Below the pieces are notes generated by a model that saw only the letters and a list, made by a program, of their open reading frames with translations, did not search any database and was not told the origin of the DNA. Shown one piece after another: positions 9,716 to 23,158 of a DNA stretch of 64,000 bases. The stretch comes from Camarhynchus parvulus (taxonomy: Eukaryota; Chordata; Aves; Passeriformes; Thraupidae), in the NCBI RefSeq assembly GCF_901933205.1, contig NC_044571.1, positions 74,649,689 through 74,713,688 on the forward strand, written 5' to 3'. The position numbers and the translations under genes were made by a program. Numbering within the stretch: position 1 is the stretch's first letter; each line of letters begins with the position of its first letter.

Positions 9716-12700
9716 CTATTAATTATGTTAATGAAAACCTTCTGCAGTACTTCTGAACTTTGGAGAAAGCAATTTACAGTTTTAAACTTTTTAAAAATCA
9801 TGGCTAATGAGGCTACTTGGTGCACCATTACAAATATTGGTCAGTTAAATTTTCCACCTAAAAGTTTGTTCTTGGAAACAACATGACTCTGTTTACTGAC
9901 AATGTTAAAACCCTCAAAAATGAAAAAAGGAAATATTGTGGCCACAGAGAAGTGATTATAGTGAATTTTGAATGAATCTTCTGGTTTATTTATGATTCAT
10001 ATGTAGCTTTTTCATCTTAGAAGTACAATAAAAGCAGTCTCAGGGGAGCTATCTTTTTGTTTGTTTTTGTATAATGCATGGCACAGAAGGATCTCTATAG
10101 AACTGCACAAGTAGCTGGGATTGTTTCCTGGACCAGGAATAGGTTGGCAGAAAAGAATATTTTCTATTCAGTTTTTGCCCTTTTTCGACCAGCATGGTGT
10201 TGTCTTTAAAAGGATGTCTTTGAAGAATATGTCTTATGTCTTTAAAAAATTGTTGTGGGGGAAAGAGGAAAAAGACCCCAAACTTAATAACTGAAAAAGA
10301 AGATCCAAATTCAACTCAGAGACATATAAACCAATATTTTGTCTTAGATATAGTAGTTGTGGTCATTTCTGTGGTGATCGGGGATCAACATCTCAATATT
10401 TTATTCCAGCGTTCACCTATGAAATGTAGAGGTGTAATTAAAGAGCATTCCAATTCATGTCAGACTGATCTTGAAAGACAAATATCTGAAAATATGTAAT
10501 TTCACAGGTTGCCTGTATGAGAACTACAAAAACACAAAGAAAATCCAAATTTTATTCTGGAATATGTCGCTTGAATGTTATTTAGAGAAATAGTGGCTGT
10601 AGCTGCTATGTATCCAGAGTATGATTGGAAAAATATTTGGTCAGTGGTTTTTTTTGAGTTGTCAGAACATAAAGAGATTTTCTTCTAATCATTCCAGTTT
10701 TGGGTATTTTTACATGACTGTGTCTGGGCTGTAGTGTGTGGTAGCTGCTGAATTTGACAGCAGAATCCGCCTCAGAGGAATTGAACACTTCTCTGGAACT
10801 GTGGTATCATCGCCTTTCACATAATACAGGTATTCTTAAATTTGCACCCAGTAAGAAAAAAATCATATAGGGAGAGTGAAGGCAAAATTTCCTAGCACTC
10901 TGAAAAAATGCAATTTGAGTTGGCTGTTAGATCAATTTGATTTGGAATGAAATAGCAATATGATCAATACATCATATGTGAAGGAAGCTTTCATTTCTTC
11001 TCAGACATAATACTGTCAGGACACATTTGGCCTTGCATGAGCTTAGGGGCTTTACTTATAAAGTAAATAATTTGTATAGAGTTAAGTTTTAAATATGTGT
11101 TAAATTTTTACATGCCCTGTTAGAAGACAAACAAAATTTTTCTGTTGTAGGAGATGTTATTCCATTTTCTGGCACTACAGCAAATTTCTCTGCAACCTGT
11201 TTCTTCATCTTTTTTCCTCTTTTTTTGTTTATAGAAAATAGGTGTAACATTTTCCAATGTTGCTAAATTACTCTAATAAATCTGATTCATGATGAGCAAA
11301 TTCATAAGCATCTCAACATAATTTTTTACAATTAAAACATTTTTAAGACCTCTGTATGCTTATATTGTGTATAGAATTTCAGCATGTGAACTATCTTAAG
11401 TGGCTTCAAAAGCTGACCACTCTAATATGCATTCCTGAAGCCAGGTACAGAATACCAGTTTCTCTGAAAGGCAAAAATTCAGAGAATGACAATTACATGA
11501 CCCCCCCTTGCAACAAAAGCCTATGTACTAACACACCCTGTTGACTTATGGAATATTTGGTAAGAGAGATTTTGACTGAAAATGGGGAAAATATTTCTGA
11601 GAGGAGGAGAAATATTTGACTTCTAGAGTCAAGTGTGTGATATCCAGTCATAGAGAACTTTTTCTTTGGCAGTGCACAATAACTGAGTATAATAGAATTC
11701 AGCTCAGGCAGACAAAAAAAAACTAAACAGAAAGAGAGGTTAGATAACATAGCTGGCCAAAATGTTTGGATATAGCAAACATAATCCTTTATACAAGACA
11801 GGCTTTATAACAAGTCCTTTTCAGTATGAACTTACTGGAAAGATGAAAAGCAATGAGAAAGTTGAATGTGAGTTGTCTGTGAATGGAGCTTTCAAAACTC
11901 TGAAGATTCAAAAAGGGATGAAGACTACACTTTGATAATGAAATGTGGAAAGAGGAAATTTCCTAGCAAAGAAGGTTAAAATTGATTCATTACAGTTGAA
12001 TTGCATTTCAGCAAGTAAGAATTAATGTCCAGAAAGATATAAAACTATGCAATAGTTGTGAAAACACAACTGCCGTCAGTTCTTCATGAGACTGACACTG
12101 TAAGTTTGTTGCTATTGAAATGAGAGAAAATTATCTGGTTGAAAAATCCATGAGAATTTTTTGTCATATTTGTCAACAGCTTTTCTATGTTATTAAATGT
12201 CTTCATTATTTTCTGACCTCATTACAGCTTGCAGAAATGTGAAGCTTCATCCAGGCAAGTATTTTGTGAAGAACTTTTTTTTTGTCATTAATATGATGTT
12301 GTTTGGATATTTAACTAAAAAAATGAATGAAGGAACAACCATTAAACATGTGTATATCACCAAAGAATAAAAGAAATGTCAAAATCCTAAGTCCAAAGCA
12401 TATGAAGTAGTGATTATTGTGCCAGTTAACTCAGACCTCAGTAGATATTCTAGGAACACACTGACTGTCAGTGAAATGATCTGGCTGCTTCCTTCCTTGG
12501 GATTAATACACAGCCGAGGGAGGTTATCAGTTACCATAAAGTACGTGATGATGAAGAAGTTTGCCAAATGAACAGCAATGGGATGAAACACTTTATACTT
12601 ATAACAATTTAAACAGCTAAGTTATAAACTAAAATTTTTTCATATATTCAGGAAAACATTAAGGATATAATGTTAAAGTCAAGGATCAATGTTTCTTAAG

Positions 12701-13842
12701 AGTGATCAATCATCTCAGTTTCATTTCATGACCACATCACTATCAATAAGGAATTCACCACACAGGAACTCAGGTCATGCCATAAGATCATCAAAGACTG
12801 GGGTAATGAAACTGAAGGAAAAAAAAAGCTTACAAAAAAGTAGATGTGATAAGACACAGCAATAGCTGAAAAGGAATGAAGCAAAAGTCTACTCTTTTAG
12901 TGAAAAATGTGGGCATATTACAAGAAAAGTCATCATCACTGTCTGTAATTAGACATATATTTAGCTAGCTTACCAGACACTTCCCATTATCTTTTGTCAT
13001 TTGTGTTGAAACTTTAATCACTTGGACTGGAATTTTCTACACCATGACAGTAGCTTTAGGCCATATAGATTTGTATCTTCCTTAAATGTCAGGTAACACC
13101 ACTGGAGAGTTTCTTTAAATAAAAACAGGTGGGAGAAAAGAAGCAGTAATTTTTATTATGTTTTAAAAAATCAGAACTACTATTTTAAAGAACTGCTGCA
13201 GTTTTGCAGCTTAAACTTGAAATCTGTTATATTAAATGGAGCCTTATTTGGTTGAGTATTACTCTGGGTAGATTACCAGCATAAGAAATATTTAAGACTA
13301 AAAATACAAAAATTCTTTCAAAAGTTACTTCGGAGATAGATGGGAATAGATGTTTCTTTAAATATTGCAAGGGGTCCCTGAAACCAGTTTACACTGAGTA
13401 ATACTTTTATCCTTCCAGCATGAATTGAATACCTGAAGGAATTTCTGCAGAAGTTTCTCCTCAGAGCCAAGGAGGGTAAAGCATGGAAGAGAATATGACC
13501 AGGTTTCATAAAGCATTCACAACTGTGAAATATAAGACAAAACACACCATCTCTCTCAGTTCTTTGATAAAGATGATTTATCTTCTGGACTGACTAGAGG
13601 TTCCATTTATCATGTCCAAAAATATGTGTCTGAAGAGTGAGGGGAAGAGATCAGAGAGGACAAAGTTTTCAGTGGCTTGTCTGGATACAGTTTTATTTTT
13701 ATGTCTGAAATTGGTTTGGTCAAGAAACATGGGATGTATTTGAGATTTTAGATTTAAATTACTTGATATACAATTTTTCACATTCTTTTAATGATATATG
13801 GCACCTTACAAGATTTTAAGGTTGTGTATTGATTACCACAGA
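9716..13842. other. AT-rich unique sequence, nothing recognised
   Basis: I see no transposable element, no RNA gene and no splice-flanked coding segment in these 4.1 kb. An 87-codon plus-strand frame at 10236-10499 exists but has no supporting splice signals or family resemblance. Confidence 0.45.
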
Positions 13843-13922
13843 GAAGAGGAAACTTATACTGAAATGGCAATATTCCATTCCTGAAGAGGAAACTTATACT
13901 GAAATGGCAATATTCCATTTCT
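13843..13922. repeat. Direct tandem duplication, 2 x 40 bp
   Basis: A 40-bp unit starting GAAGAGGAAACTTATACTG is present twice, head to tail, at 13843-13882 and 13883-13922. The copies differ at one base near the end (ATTCCT versus ATTTCT). The near identity indicates a fairly recent slippage or short-range duplication. Confidence 0.97.
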
Positions 13923-15280
13923 GAATAGGGACAGTAAGTGAAACTTGGAAAGGATAATGAATACCAGAGGTACTAATGTCACAGAAAAGTCATCCAAGTT
14001 GAATTAAAGCAGGAAATCCATCTGTACCTGGTAGTTGGAAGTAAGCAGAATAAAAGAATAATTCCAGCTCTGATGCTGTGAAGTGAGCATGATATAGGAA
14101 TGTGTGGTAAAAAGTTTTTTGACTTGAAAGTACCCCAGGAAGTACATTTTGCCTAGCATATCCTCAAATATGTTGTAATTGCATATTTCAGTTTCCCTTG
14201 TAACCTCTATATTCCCAAACTCACAATCATTCCTGTCCAAATCTTTTCCTAAAACCTTTATAAATAGGGCTTAGCTGTACTGAACAGCCTAACACCATAG
14301 GACAAGACTGATGAGGAGGAAAACACAGATCTGAAGACAAAGTGTTGCAAGGAAACAGCAGCTGAATATATAGAAGGAAATACTGTCATTCTGGAGATGA
14401 CAGATCTTCAAAGATGGGCTTGTAGAGCTCAGAGTCTGTAGAAGAAGATGTTGACTGAAATATACTGAGCCATAGTCTGCAGAGAAATGTCTGGATGCTT
14501 GATGCAGTAAGCACATGGAGTTCAGGAAGGGAAAGGCTTTGCTTTGTGTGATCTTTTCTGAGGTTGCTTACAGACATTGCTCTGAATTCCAAGGGTGTAG
14601 TGCACATGTTTTTCTATTAAACTAAGTGAATTGGTCAAGTAGCTTAAAAAGAGGATCCCTGATAGCTACTTTCAAGAGCATTCACAATAGATGAAAATAG
14701 ATTTAGCATAGGTTTTGGGCAGTTTTGTTCTTCAGTTATAAAATTAAGTTGATCCTACAATCTAAACTCACTGGTATTCTACGAAGCTAAACTGAATAGT
14801 ACCTTTGAAATACATGATGAAAAAAGCAGGAATAAAATAATTGTTTGTAATACAAATTCTGAAAAGACCTTGGTTAAACATACATGAACACACATTGAGT
14901 TAAAAGATCAAAGCAGTTATTTAGAAGATATTAACGAAGAAGGAACTGTGAGAAAAACAAATGAAAAAAGATCTGTGTCAAGTCTGCACCAAAAGCAAGC
15001 ATAAAGAGGTGAATTAAGAAGACATATATTGTATATATAGTTATGGTTACATCCCCTATTCTATTCTATTGAATTTAAAGCACAAGTACTTAAAAACACA
15101 ATAGTATTTCGTTTTTGTGTGGAATCAAATGCTTTTCTGGAAGCAAATTCCAAAATTGCATATATTAATAAAAATTGAATGAGAGAGAATCTGCTGCTTC
15201 AGGCTCTCCAGGTGGAGATGCCTGAAGGAAGCTGGAGTGGTGGGGAAGAGCTGGAAGTGTCAGAAATGAAGGAGTGAAGC
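13923..15280. other. AT-rich unique sequence, nothing recognised
   Basis: No repeats or convincing coding segments are visible. Reading frames on both strands are short and stop-rich. Confidence 0.45.
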
Positions 15281-15440
15281 TGGGCCTGGGAAGAAGAGGG
15301 AGTTGAAGGGTTTGGGGCTTTTTTCCTGGGTTTTGGGGTGTAGGGTTTTTTTGTGTTTGTTTAGTTTTGAGGTGGGGTTTTTATGGTTGTTTTTTTGGTT
15401 GGATGGTTGGTTGGTTGGAGGTTGGGATTTTTGCTTGTTC
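15281..15440 (+). repeat. G/T-rich low-complexity tract with G-quadruplex motif
   Basis: The plus strand is nearly all G and T from about 15300 to 15440, with a GGTT-type repeat near 15402-15420. Runs of three or more G start at 15282, 15288, 15298, 15308 and 15314 with spacers of 3, 7, 7 and 3 bases. This fits the classic G3+N1-7 quadruplex pattern. Further G runs follow at 15328, 15335 and 15343. The complementary strand could form a C-rich i-motif. Confidence 0.75.
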
Positions 15441-16960
15441 TTTTTCCACAGTATCATTCTCTGTTTATAATTGGCAATAGATTAATTTAATCTTTTTCAA
15501 GCTGAGTCTGCTTTGCCTTTGATGATAATTAGTGGGTGATGTCTGTGTTGTTATCTCAGCCCATAAGTTTTTTTAATCTAATTTTCTTCCCTTGTTCTGT
15601 TGAGGAGGGGGAGCAAGGGAGTGGTTTAGTGGGCACCTGACAGCCAGCAAAGGTCAACCCACCACAAGAGCTCTGAGCCTTTCCTCTCAAAGAAGGGATT
15701 GATTTTGCCTAATACAACTTTAGAAAGAGGTGGTGTGCATTACAGAAACAAAATATTTTTTCTTGAAATGTCAAAAATGCTGAAACATCTGCTGAGTAGT
15801 TATTGTATCTACTGAAATCAGAAATGTGGGTCCACTGTGGAACTGGAAAACTCTAGAAAATCAGTGTGTGCAGATATTCTGTCTCTTGAAAGCAAGCAAA
15901 TTACAAAGGAAGGCTTATAGTACTACTAATTAAATTATTGAAAATAACAATAGCTTAATGAAGAGGCGGGTTAGGAGCAAGACATATTACTTTTACAGAC
16001 TATATACACACCTGCTTGAATTTCTTCCTCTGTTGTTTGTCAGATACCAGTGAGTAGGTTTGCCCATTTTCTTTAGAATGAAAACTGCTTGGTGAAAATT
16101 TAGAACCAAGTATGAGATATGTTTACAATAAATTGAATAATTTAACTGTCGCATTTATAGAAGGATAGCTGAATACATGGATGCAGCATCACAAATACTA
16201 CTTTTTCATTTTATTCAGACACAGGGTTTTCACAGTTTGCAGAAACAGGAATAGAGCAAATTGATGTCAAAAGTTTCCCAGAACCTCTAGAGGGATGGAT
16301 TGCTGTTGCTAGCATATTAAGGAAAACATCTCAGAATCAAAAAGCAGTCTCTCTGTATGGTGGATGAAACATTACAAAAGAAGGCTGCAAAAAATCTCCA
16401 TCTAAGGTGACCACCACCTGTAATAATCCATTATTAGCAATGAAAAAAGATAGAATTTTTGAAGGTGAATAAATTAATGCTTTTCATTCTGGTAGAAGCT
16501 TTTAGATGGAAGACTTTACAGGTTTCTGATGAAGGGAATAGTACTTACAGGCATATGGGGGCATACCCAGTCTATATTTGCTAAATTGCAGGCACAATGT
16601 TAAAAATCACTCCAAGAAGGAGAGAAAATGTAGTTTGATGCATTGTGAGAGATATATTTAGTCCTAACATTTGATATGAATTAGCTAGCTTTTGAGTGGC
16701 AGTCAGAGAAAATGATTTTTGGGAGTGCAGAGCAGTCAGTCAGTAAGAAATAAGGATCAGAGATGTCTGAGAAGAAAAATTCTCCATTGATGGCAAATTT
16801 TGTCACTGTTAGGTCTCTCTCACTTCTTCTAAATATTCTCTGCAAGAGAAAAAATCCTAGTATCTGAAAATATTTTCTACCATGCTTTACATTTAACTCT
16901 TCTGAGTGAGTCTAGTGAAGTTTACCATAAAACCCCCAGGATATTATTCTACCCCATTTT
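15441..16960. other. AT-rich unique sequence, nothing firm
   Basis: No repeat family is recognised. A minus-strand 60-odd-nt segment ending at a GTGTGT donor near 16013 is open and has a passable acceptor, but it is too short to call. Confidence 0.4.
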
Positions 16961-17065
16961 TTTTTCTGGTGGTGGTGTTTTTGTGTTGTTGTTTTTGTTG
17001 GGGTTATTTGATTGGTTCGTTTGGGGTTTTTTTGCTTATTTGTTTGGGGGTTTTGGGTTTTTTTT
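16961..17065 (+). repeat. T/G-rich low-complexity tract
   Basis: The plus strand is composed of T runs and G runs (GGGG near 17000 and 17023, GGGGG at 17046, GGG at 17055), much like the tract at 15300-15440. Spacers between the first G runs are too long for a canonical quadruplex. Confidence 0.75.
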
Positions 17066-17402
17066 CCTGCTCAGATATGGAAAGCCTGCAGAAAAGTACT
17101 AATGGATGTTGAATATGTATTTACTTTTCCAGGTGCAGAGACAAGAAAATACATCTATCCTGTCCTGTGAACCATGTATTACAAAGGGGTGTCTGTTTCT
17201 ATATATATATTTTGGATAATAGAAGACTGGAAAAGTGCCTGCATATGTTCTATAAAATGAAGTGTTACATTTAGTTTGCTTTCCATGCTAGGCTATCTTT
17301 TCAATTTAATTTTGTCTCCAGCTTGAACAAAAGAAGGCTGGGAGAGAGTAAAGGATCTGTTGGTAGTTACAGTTCAGGACCTGTTGGTATTGGACAAGTA
17401 AG

Positions 17403-18225
17403 TTCACAGAACCACCAAATGGGTCACGTTGAGTGGGACCACAGTGGGTCTTCTGGTCCAACCTCCCTGCTTAAGCTGGGCCATCCTTAAGCACGTGGCA
17501 CAGGATTGTGTCCAGATGATTATTGATTATCTCCAGTGAGGGAGACTCTACAATCTCTCTGGTCAAACTCTTCGAGGGCTCAGTCACCTGCAGAGTACAG
17601 AAGTTCTTCCCCTCTTTCAGGTGGAACTTCTGTGCATCAGCTTCTGCCTGTTGCCTCTTGTCCTATTGCTTGGTACCACTGAGAAGAGCCTGGTCCATCC
17701 TCCCTGCACCCACCCTTTGGATACTTGGATACATTGATGTATACAATTGATCCCTTTCGTCTCTTCTTGAGGCTGAGCAGGCCCAGCTCCCTCTGCCTGT
17801 CCTCATAACTGAGATGCTCCAGTGCCTTCATCATCTTTGTAACCCTCTGCTAGACATGCTCCAGGAGCTCCATGTCTCTCTTGTCCTGCAGAGCCCATCC
17901 CGGGACACAGCACTCCAGATTTGCCTCACCAGCGCTCAGCAGAGGGACAGGAGCAACTCCCTGACCTGTTGGCACTGCTCTTTCTGATGCCCCCAGGATC
18001 CCACTGGCCTTCTTGGCCACAAGAACACTGCTGGCTCAGGGACAGTTGGTTGTCCACCAGGACCCCCAGGTCTCTCTCTGCAGAGCTGCTTTCCAGCAGG
18101 TCCCAGCCTGTGCTGGTTTATGGGGTTATTCTTCTCCAGGTGCAGGACCCTGCATTTGCCTTTGTTGAATTGCATTAGCTTTCCCTCTGCTCAAATCTCA
18201 ACACTGCCCAGGTTAAATTTCATAT
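17403..18225 (-). mobile_element. CR1 LINE, 5'-truncated
   Basis: About 0.8 kb of CR1 in minus orientation. The minus strand encodes a C-terminal ORF2 remnant with the CR1 signature EHLSYEDRQRELGLLSLK (about 17766-17819). The plus strand shows the complement of standard CR1 blocks: CTTCTGGTCCAACCTCCCTG near the 3' end (about 17450), CCAGCTCCCTCTGCCTGTCC (about 17784), and CCACCAGGACCCCCAGGTCT then GGTGCAGGACCCTGCATTTG towards the 5' side (about 18055-18160). Stops and indels break the frame. The sequence fades into unique DNA near 18220. Confidence 0.93.
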
Positions 18226-20978
18226 TCTGTCACATGCAGAAATTGCAGTGCTCAAACCTTAAGGGTAAGTCAAGCCCAGCCCACTGAAATCTCACTGCAC
18301 CAGCAGAAAACGTTTTATGATCTAAAGGTCACTGAAAGGTATGTGCTTCTTCACAGGCTCCAGAAAGACTAGTATGCTATAGTATCATGTTACTCAATTT
18401 ATTTCTTATTTGTCAAATAAACCCAGTAATGGAAAACTTTAGCTCAAAGAAACTAAGCAGCTGCAAAGTGATCAAAACAGTCCAGACAGATCCTGCAGTT
18501 ATCTTCCCAGGAACTTCTTGTTTATTTGGTTCACCTCAGAAATGGTCATCTGCTGTGCACATCACATAGGTGAAAGTACTGATTGTGGTGCTCTAGGCTA
18601 AATAAACACAAGCATAGAGCAGAATGTCACCATCAGAAGAGATAGAATTCAACTCTCTTTTAATATGGAGTCAAGTATCAGAAAACAGCTGATGAAAAGA
18701 TAATTGAAAAATAAAAGGGATATGTTCTGGTGCAGAAGTGGGAAGAAATACTTTTCTTTTTCCTCTGAAGGAAGTAATAGAAAAGATTTCTCAAATATCC
18801 AACTACAGCAAAAGGATAAACCCCAGATCTTTTATAAATAATAATAATTTAAAGATAGCAGATGTGATAGAAGAATTTGGAGGGTATATTTGCCTTGAGT
18901 GTCTGAAATACAAATAGATCTTGCAGTTCTTTTCCCAGGATAGTCAAAACCCTTCATCTTGGCCCTATTGGTCACGTTGGCGTGGTGCATCAGGCTCTCA
19001 AGCTGCACAAATGTTCACTGCAACAGTGGTTTGTTCACTCACTGAGCATTTGTGATTTGGACCAACCCTACTGCAAGCCCTGTCCCCAAAGTGGGAGCTT
19101 TGGATAACTTTGAAATTTGTGTAAATTATTTTTTAAGCAGAAACAGAAAAAATGCTACCTATAAGTAACTGGCATTGTCCCTCTGAAAGTGAAGTTTCAA
19201 TCTTTCAATTCAAGTGACTAGAACAGCCACTACAGGCAAGATTTTACTTTTACTTGTTTTACAGATGGACTTCATATAGAATCAGAGTGCCACGCATTAG
19301 TAAAAAAATATTTTCTTTATGACATGCCACAAAAATCTATATTTGACTACATAGGAAACAACCTTAAATAAGAGAAACACCCCATTATGTGGAAGTTTTA
19401 TTTTACTGTATTTTCATGAAGTTAAGGCGTTATTTTACTTGTCTATACACAGATGCTTCTGTTATTATTATTCAAACTGTTTCTAAGCAAAAAATAGTAG
19501 AATCAGAGACAAAAAAGAATTAGGTAAATCAAAAGAAAAATATACATAAAAGAAAACTTCCATACAATATTGTCATATTTATGTTTTTGCTAAAGAAGAG
19601 ACAATTCTAGCACTCAGTTTAAAGGAATCAGGATTAGGAACAGTTTAAGAGTCTGAAAATCCCAGGTTATGGACACTACAACTGATTCCTACCCAGATCA
19701 AGAAAGATATTTTTTTAGGGAATAACATTCCTCAGAGATGGAATTTATGAGTAAAAAAAAAGTGTTATCTACACAAAGAATTACATTTTTTTAGATTGCA
19801 CAAATATATTCTTCTTGCTGCAGGTTGAATTCTTGGGAAAATGCAGTGTATCAAAACCAGAAGTGCTGATTTGCAAGAGAAACTATTTTTTTTTGTTGTT
19901 GTTTGTTCTCATAGCACTCTTCCCTTCTCTTTAGCAGACTAATTTTTGGCTGGATATTGTATTTGGCTTTATTTTTTCTTGCCTTTTTGATTCCCTGGAT
20001 TGGAATAAAATAAAGCCACTCTGTGCTGTACTGGAATGCTGAGCTCCGTGGACTGTTCCAGCAGTCTATCTTTGCTACCCTATTTACATAATATTGCCAT
20101 CAATTGCTCTAATTGTTTGATCCTGGTGCATCCATTTTAGGTTTAGCAAGTTACAATTTTATCCCCCATCCGTAGTAATTCAATTCAGTTCATTTAATTT
20201 GTAACACTAAGGGCTCAGTGTGTTCTTAATGCATGTAAAATGCCTTGGTATATTATGTCTGGTGCATTCTCAGGGATTATTTAATTCAGTGAGCAATGTT
20301 AGTTTTCAGACTTTTGCCATTGTGATAAGGCAAGTCATCACAGAGGTGGTGGGGGTGGATCCTTGGAGATCAAGCTAAGAGCAGGTCAGTAGCTGGTGTG
20401 TAACACATCACATGATGTGATGGGATGGCTGTGTTTCAAAAGCAGGTTATTGCCAACTGATTCCTCACAGAATGAAACAGAAACAGGACCTGTACAGGCA
20501 CAGAGGATCTCTGAAGATCATTGGAAACCAAATGCTATTGGGAGCCTGTCAAACCCAATGTAGATTTTGTTAAACAAATTTCCTCAGAAAAGTGTTTTTC
20601 ACACGTTTTCACACCAAGAAAAACCCATCCATCCTCCATGGATGGATTAATTTCATTTTTGATAGGAACCACTGCAAGCTGTAGTTATAGCTAAGGATGT
20701 TCACCAGAAAATTAAAATTTTTGTAACAGCTTTTAAAGCCAGTTTTTTACCGCAGAGAAATAGATGCTGTGGCATCTGATAGGGGATACATCAGAGAAAT
20801 TTTTAGTAACATTTGTTCCATGAAGATAAGAGTAGCACAGCACTTCCTAGTCTAATTGCATTTGTGATATATATATAAACCCAATGTGTATTTATAGATC
20901 TTACACAATGGCATTCTGCCCTCCCTCTTGATGTTTTATCTTTAACCAATGAAGTCTTCTCTGCAGCAAAATTACCCA
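18226..20978. other. AT-rich unique sequence, nothing recognised
   Basis: No repeat or gene was identified. Around 20050-20310 the sequence is AT-rich but complex, with several AATT/TTAAT motifs. It might be a conserved non-coding element, but that cannot be judged without an alignment. Confidence 0.4.
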
Positions 20979-23136
20979 GAAAAAAAAAAAAATCTACTTT
21001 TTCAGTTCTGAACTAAATAAAAGAAACCAACTTCCCAACCTGCTGTGGCTGGCTGAATACAGAGAGAAAAGCAGTGTTAATTCAAAACAAAATCACACAG
21101 TGAAGATCCATTCACAGCTATTCTCATGTCCTGCTTGCTTTCCACAAGGAACTAAAAACGTGTGTCTGAAGCAAATTTTCTTTCTGAGGGGTGCCTTTGT
21201 GAATGCAGTTTTATTGGGAGCACACCTGCCATCCGGTGAGCAAATATGTACTCTGATCTCCCACGGATCTTCCCTTACATTATGGCTTCCAAAATATCTG
21301 GGGTGTGTGTCAACCCTGCCTATTACTAAATCCTCACTAGGGCATGTCAGATGAAATAAATAATCTGTTTGTAATGCCAGAAATCTCTGCTTGCTAGCAT
21401 AAAGCTATGACTATCTCACATAAAGAAGATGATTTTCCACAGTTTTTTATCCATTTTCAACTAACTGCATTACCTCACATTTCCACGTGAGGCAAGAACT
21501 CACAGATACTGATGTATAAACACTGTGACATTCAGAATAAATGGTAAGAGTATTGGTACTGACCCAAATGACAATATTTCTGATTTCTGTGAAGTCCAGT
21601 TCAATTATTTTGAGGATCAATGGCCCCATTAACACTAGAGAGAAAGTGCAGCTGGACGTTATGATCATTTTTAACTCTCTATCTTATCCATATTAAGTGT
21701 GGCAAATCATAAGATAACTTTGACCTTTCACCTGATCCTCCAAAGCATTCTTCAGACTTCTTAGAAGTTAAATTCTTCTTACTTAGACTTGAAATAGATG
21801 ACTTTATCTCTTTTGTATATCTTTCAAACATCGGATTTGACCCTGAAAGTACAGAACTACAGAAGTGTGTGTTTTCATGGAGATAATGCCTATTAACCTC
21901 ACAGTTTTACCCCCGAAGATTTAGCTCCTGCTTTTTTTTAAATCATTAAAAGCTTTAAATATTTTCTGTAAAGATGAGATTTCACCTTGTGTCCAAGTTT
22001 TAAAGGACAACAAAAGATCTTCTAAATTTTTTCATGAGTATGTCTTTAATGAAGTATCCACATGTCTATAACCTTTTCCTACATCTTCCAGAAAGTGTAG
22101 CTGAGGATAGACTGCCATAACTCCAGACTGTAGTTTGATGTTCTTTCCGAATGTGGACACGTCCCCCATTTTCATGTGCACTTCTATTGAAACAGAAACT
22201 ACTCAGTTTTTGCATTTTAATGGCTAGATCTATTTTTCTAGTGACATAGCATCTTTCATATATAGATATCTTACCCAAACACCAAAGGTCTTCAATCTTA
22301 GTCTCACAATGCTACAGTGATGAATTAAAGAATTATACTCATTTTGATGGAAAGCGGAATAAGAAGTACAAAATGTAAGTATGTTTCACAAGACAATATC
22401 AAATGAACCAATCACCCAGGAAGAGCAAGAGCTCAGTTCTCACTAATCTTTGATTTATCATCAGGATCACAGGAGGGTCACTGAAGTTGCAGGCAAACTT
22501 CTGCTGATCCTAGGGAATGTCTAAATAATGTGCTCACTTACAAGACAACTTTACCATCAGAGCTCTGGTAAACTGCAATAAAAACCGTTTTCATGCATTT
22601 TCATCTCTCTTTTGTATTCGTGACTCCATTATCCCAAGCTGATCAGATCACACTTCATTCAAGACATCATAGTGCTCAGTGGTGGGAAACCACTTGCTGT
22701 GACTGACTCCTGAGATGCCAGTCCCCAGACACTGAGACACTGACAAAAGGAAGGGAGGACCCAAGTGGGCTCTAAGTGCACTGCTGATCTCCTTACTGCA
22801 GGCTGTATCAGGATGATGCTGTTCCATGAAGGCAAAAGCAAAAAATTAAAAGATGGACCTCTGCCATTCCCCTTGTATTGCCTCTGGCTTTGCACAGCAT
22901 TTGGATGAGAGTGGTAATGCTTGTGACCCAAGATGAGGTGGCAAGATACTGAAAAGAAACAATCTGCAGGAGAGACAAAGGAAGAAAAGTGGGTTGACAC
23001 TTTACATTTATTTTCCTTCATTTTTATTTTCTTTATAAGTGATAACAGTATCAGGCAGAGCAATCTTTTTGAAAATATCTTGCTTTTGGTTATCCTGCTG
23101 CACATTCAGCACATGATGTTTGTGATTTTCTAAAAA
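20979..23136. other. AT-rich unique sequence, nothing recognised
   Basis: It begins with an A13 run near 20980-20992. The longest minus-strand frame of the window (148 codons, 22659-23105) lies here. It is low in recognisable motifs and has no splice or promoter context, so I treat it as chance. Confidence 0.4.
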
Positions 23137-23158
23137 TCTATCAGTGAACACTGATAGA
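23137..23158. repeat. Short inverted repeat, 10-bp arms, 2-nt loop
   Basis: TCTATCAGTG and CACTGATAGA are exact reverse complements separated by AA. An A/T-rich extension of three pairs follows after two mismatches. No T run or other context suggests a function. Confidence 0.8.

Noticed and set aside
10236..10499. 87-codon plus-strand frame with a hydrophobic stretch (LDIVVVVISVVIG)
   Set aside because: The single hydrophobic run comes from a T/G-rich segment. There is no further support.
22318..22336. Shared GATGAATTAAAGAATTA word at 22.3 kb and 41.77 kb
   Set aside because: A single 17-base match between two AT-rich sites is near chance expectation for a window of this size and does not extend into the flanks.
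22659..23105. Longest open frame of the window, 148 codons on the minus strand
   Set aside because: No recognisable motif, no splice or promoter context, low-complexity N-terminal half from a T/A-rich tract. A frame of this length is expected occasionally by chance in 64 kb read in six frames.
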